NCBI RefSeq assembly: GCF_002250705.1
Contig: NZ_NMVP01000035.1
Coordinates: 62,001 to 126,000 of the forward strand
Direction of reading: 5' to 3'
Length of the DNA: 64,000 bases
Source of the DNA: Enemella evansiae
GTDB lineage: Bacteria; Actinomycetota; Actinomycetes; Propionibacteriales; Propionibacteriaceae
Shown here piece by piece: positions 63,801-64,000 of this stretch (the first letter of the stretch is position 1; each line of letters begins with the position of its first letter). The notes beneath the pieces were generated by a model, which saw only the letters and a list, made by a program, of their open reading frames with translations, made no database searches and had not been told where the DNA came from. The translations under genes and the position numbers were made by a program.

Positions 63801-64000
63801 TCAGGTGGGGGCGAGCTGCAGGGTGCCGAGTACGCCCTCGGCCCACTCGCCGGCGGCCTCGGCGGCCGGGACGGTCCCGCCGGCGTCGTGCCGGCCGTAT
63901 TCACCCACCCGGGTCGCCCCCCGGGCCTCGAGGGCCTCGGTGAGCAGTTCGCTGCCCCGCGAATAGGTCTTGGTGTAGCTGGCATCGCCCATCCCGAACA
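63801..64000 (-). CDS. Flavodoxin-domain protein, C-terminal part (start outside window)
   Basis: The last ~66 residues of a protein whose start lies to the right of the window. FGMGDASYTKTYSRGSELLTEALEARGATRVGEYGRHDAGG is the third FMN loop and following helix of flavodoxin-like domains (compare FGxGDxxY). The stop is at 63801. It may be a short flavodoxin or a nitric oxide synthase-type flavodoxin domain; it cannot be told here. It is upstream of the AhpD-like gene on the same strand. Confidence 0.7.
   Translation of the reverse strand, partial: FGMGDASYTKTYSRGSELLTEALEARGATRVGEYGRHDAGGTVPAAEAAGEWAEGVLGTLQLAPT

Overview
The window is high-GC DNA with dense, mostly short-spaced genes, many GTG starts, and gene orders typical of Actinomycetota. 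Helicase pcrA/uvrD1, an M23 peptidase, sucC, sucD, a perM-like (DUF6350) membrane gene, purN and purH follow the order known from mycobacteria, and folD is followed by a DUF3017 gene, as also seen there. A coenzyme-B12 acyl-CoA mutase, secreted proteins with LGFP repeats and a proton-pumping transhydrogenase fit a propionibacterial or nocardioid-like actinobacterium. That placement is an inference; no rRNA gene is present.

Layout. 1-2252: end of a catabolic operon (MFS transporter, cyclase-family hydrolase, fumarylacetoacetase-family enzyme). 2321-21282: conserved core (pcrA, YceI protein, M23 peptidase, B12-binding mutase subunit, sucCD, an AraC regulator with a VOC protein, a PknH_C-like sensor protein, perM, an ArsR/MFS pair, purNH, a Doc-type toxin-antitoxin pair, folD, DUF3017, PIG-L deacetylase). 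21313-33005: mixed metabolism and envelope (DUF4190 protein, BNR glycosidase, mdh, acetate symporter with its DUF485 partner, MFS exporter with a divergent ArsR repressor, purU, two exported proteins, UDP-glucose dehydrogenase). 33060-33960: an AT-richer islet with a Cys-containing bacteriocin-like ORF and a small membrane protein. 34040-46940: GNAT, CNNM/CBS protein, trpS, a phosphotransferase, an AbiEi/DUF559-like gene flanked by two near-identical palindromes, a secreted NucH-type nuclease with LGFP repeats, the catalytic mutase subunit and an M20 amidohydrolase. 47052-50901: a secreted S1 protease with a very long LGFP array, broken by a frameshift. 51138-59566: TerC, a DUF2207-like protein, a repeat cluster, a candidate YrlA-type Y RNA next to a Ro60/Rsr (TROVE-vWA) gene, CYTH-CHAD protein, 3-hydroxybutyrate dehydrogenase, tag and a DsbA-like oxidoreductase. 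59600-64000: tandem repeats, pntAB, GNAT, an AhpD-like protein and a truncated flavodoxin gene.

The most interesting points are the tRNA-mimic Y RNA beside rsr, a dispersed palindromic repeat family whose stem arms covary between copies, the palindrome-flanked AbiEi/DUF559 gene, the AT-rich bacteriocin-like locus, and the LGFP protease frameshift at a Pro-Thr linker. Many genes carry a -10-like hexamer only 6-8 bases before the start codon, which suggests leaderless mRNAs and was used to choose several starts.
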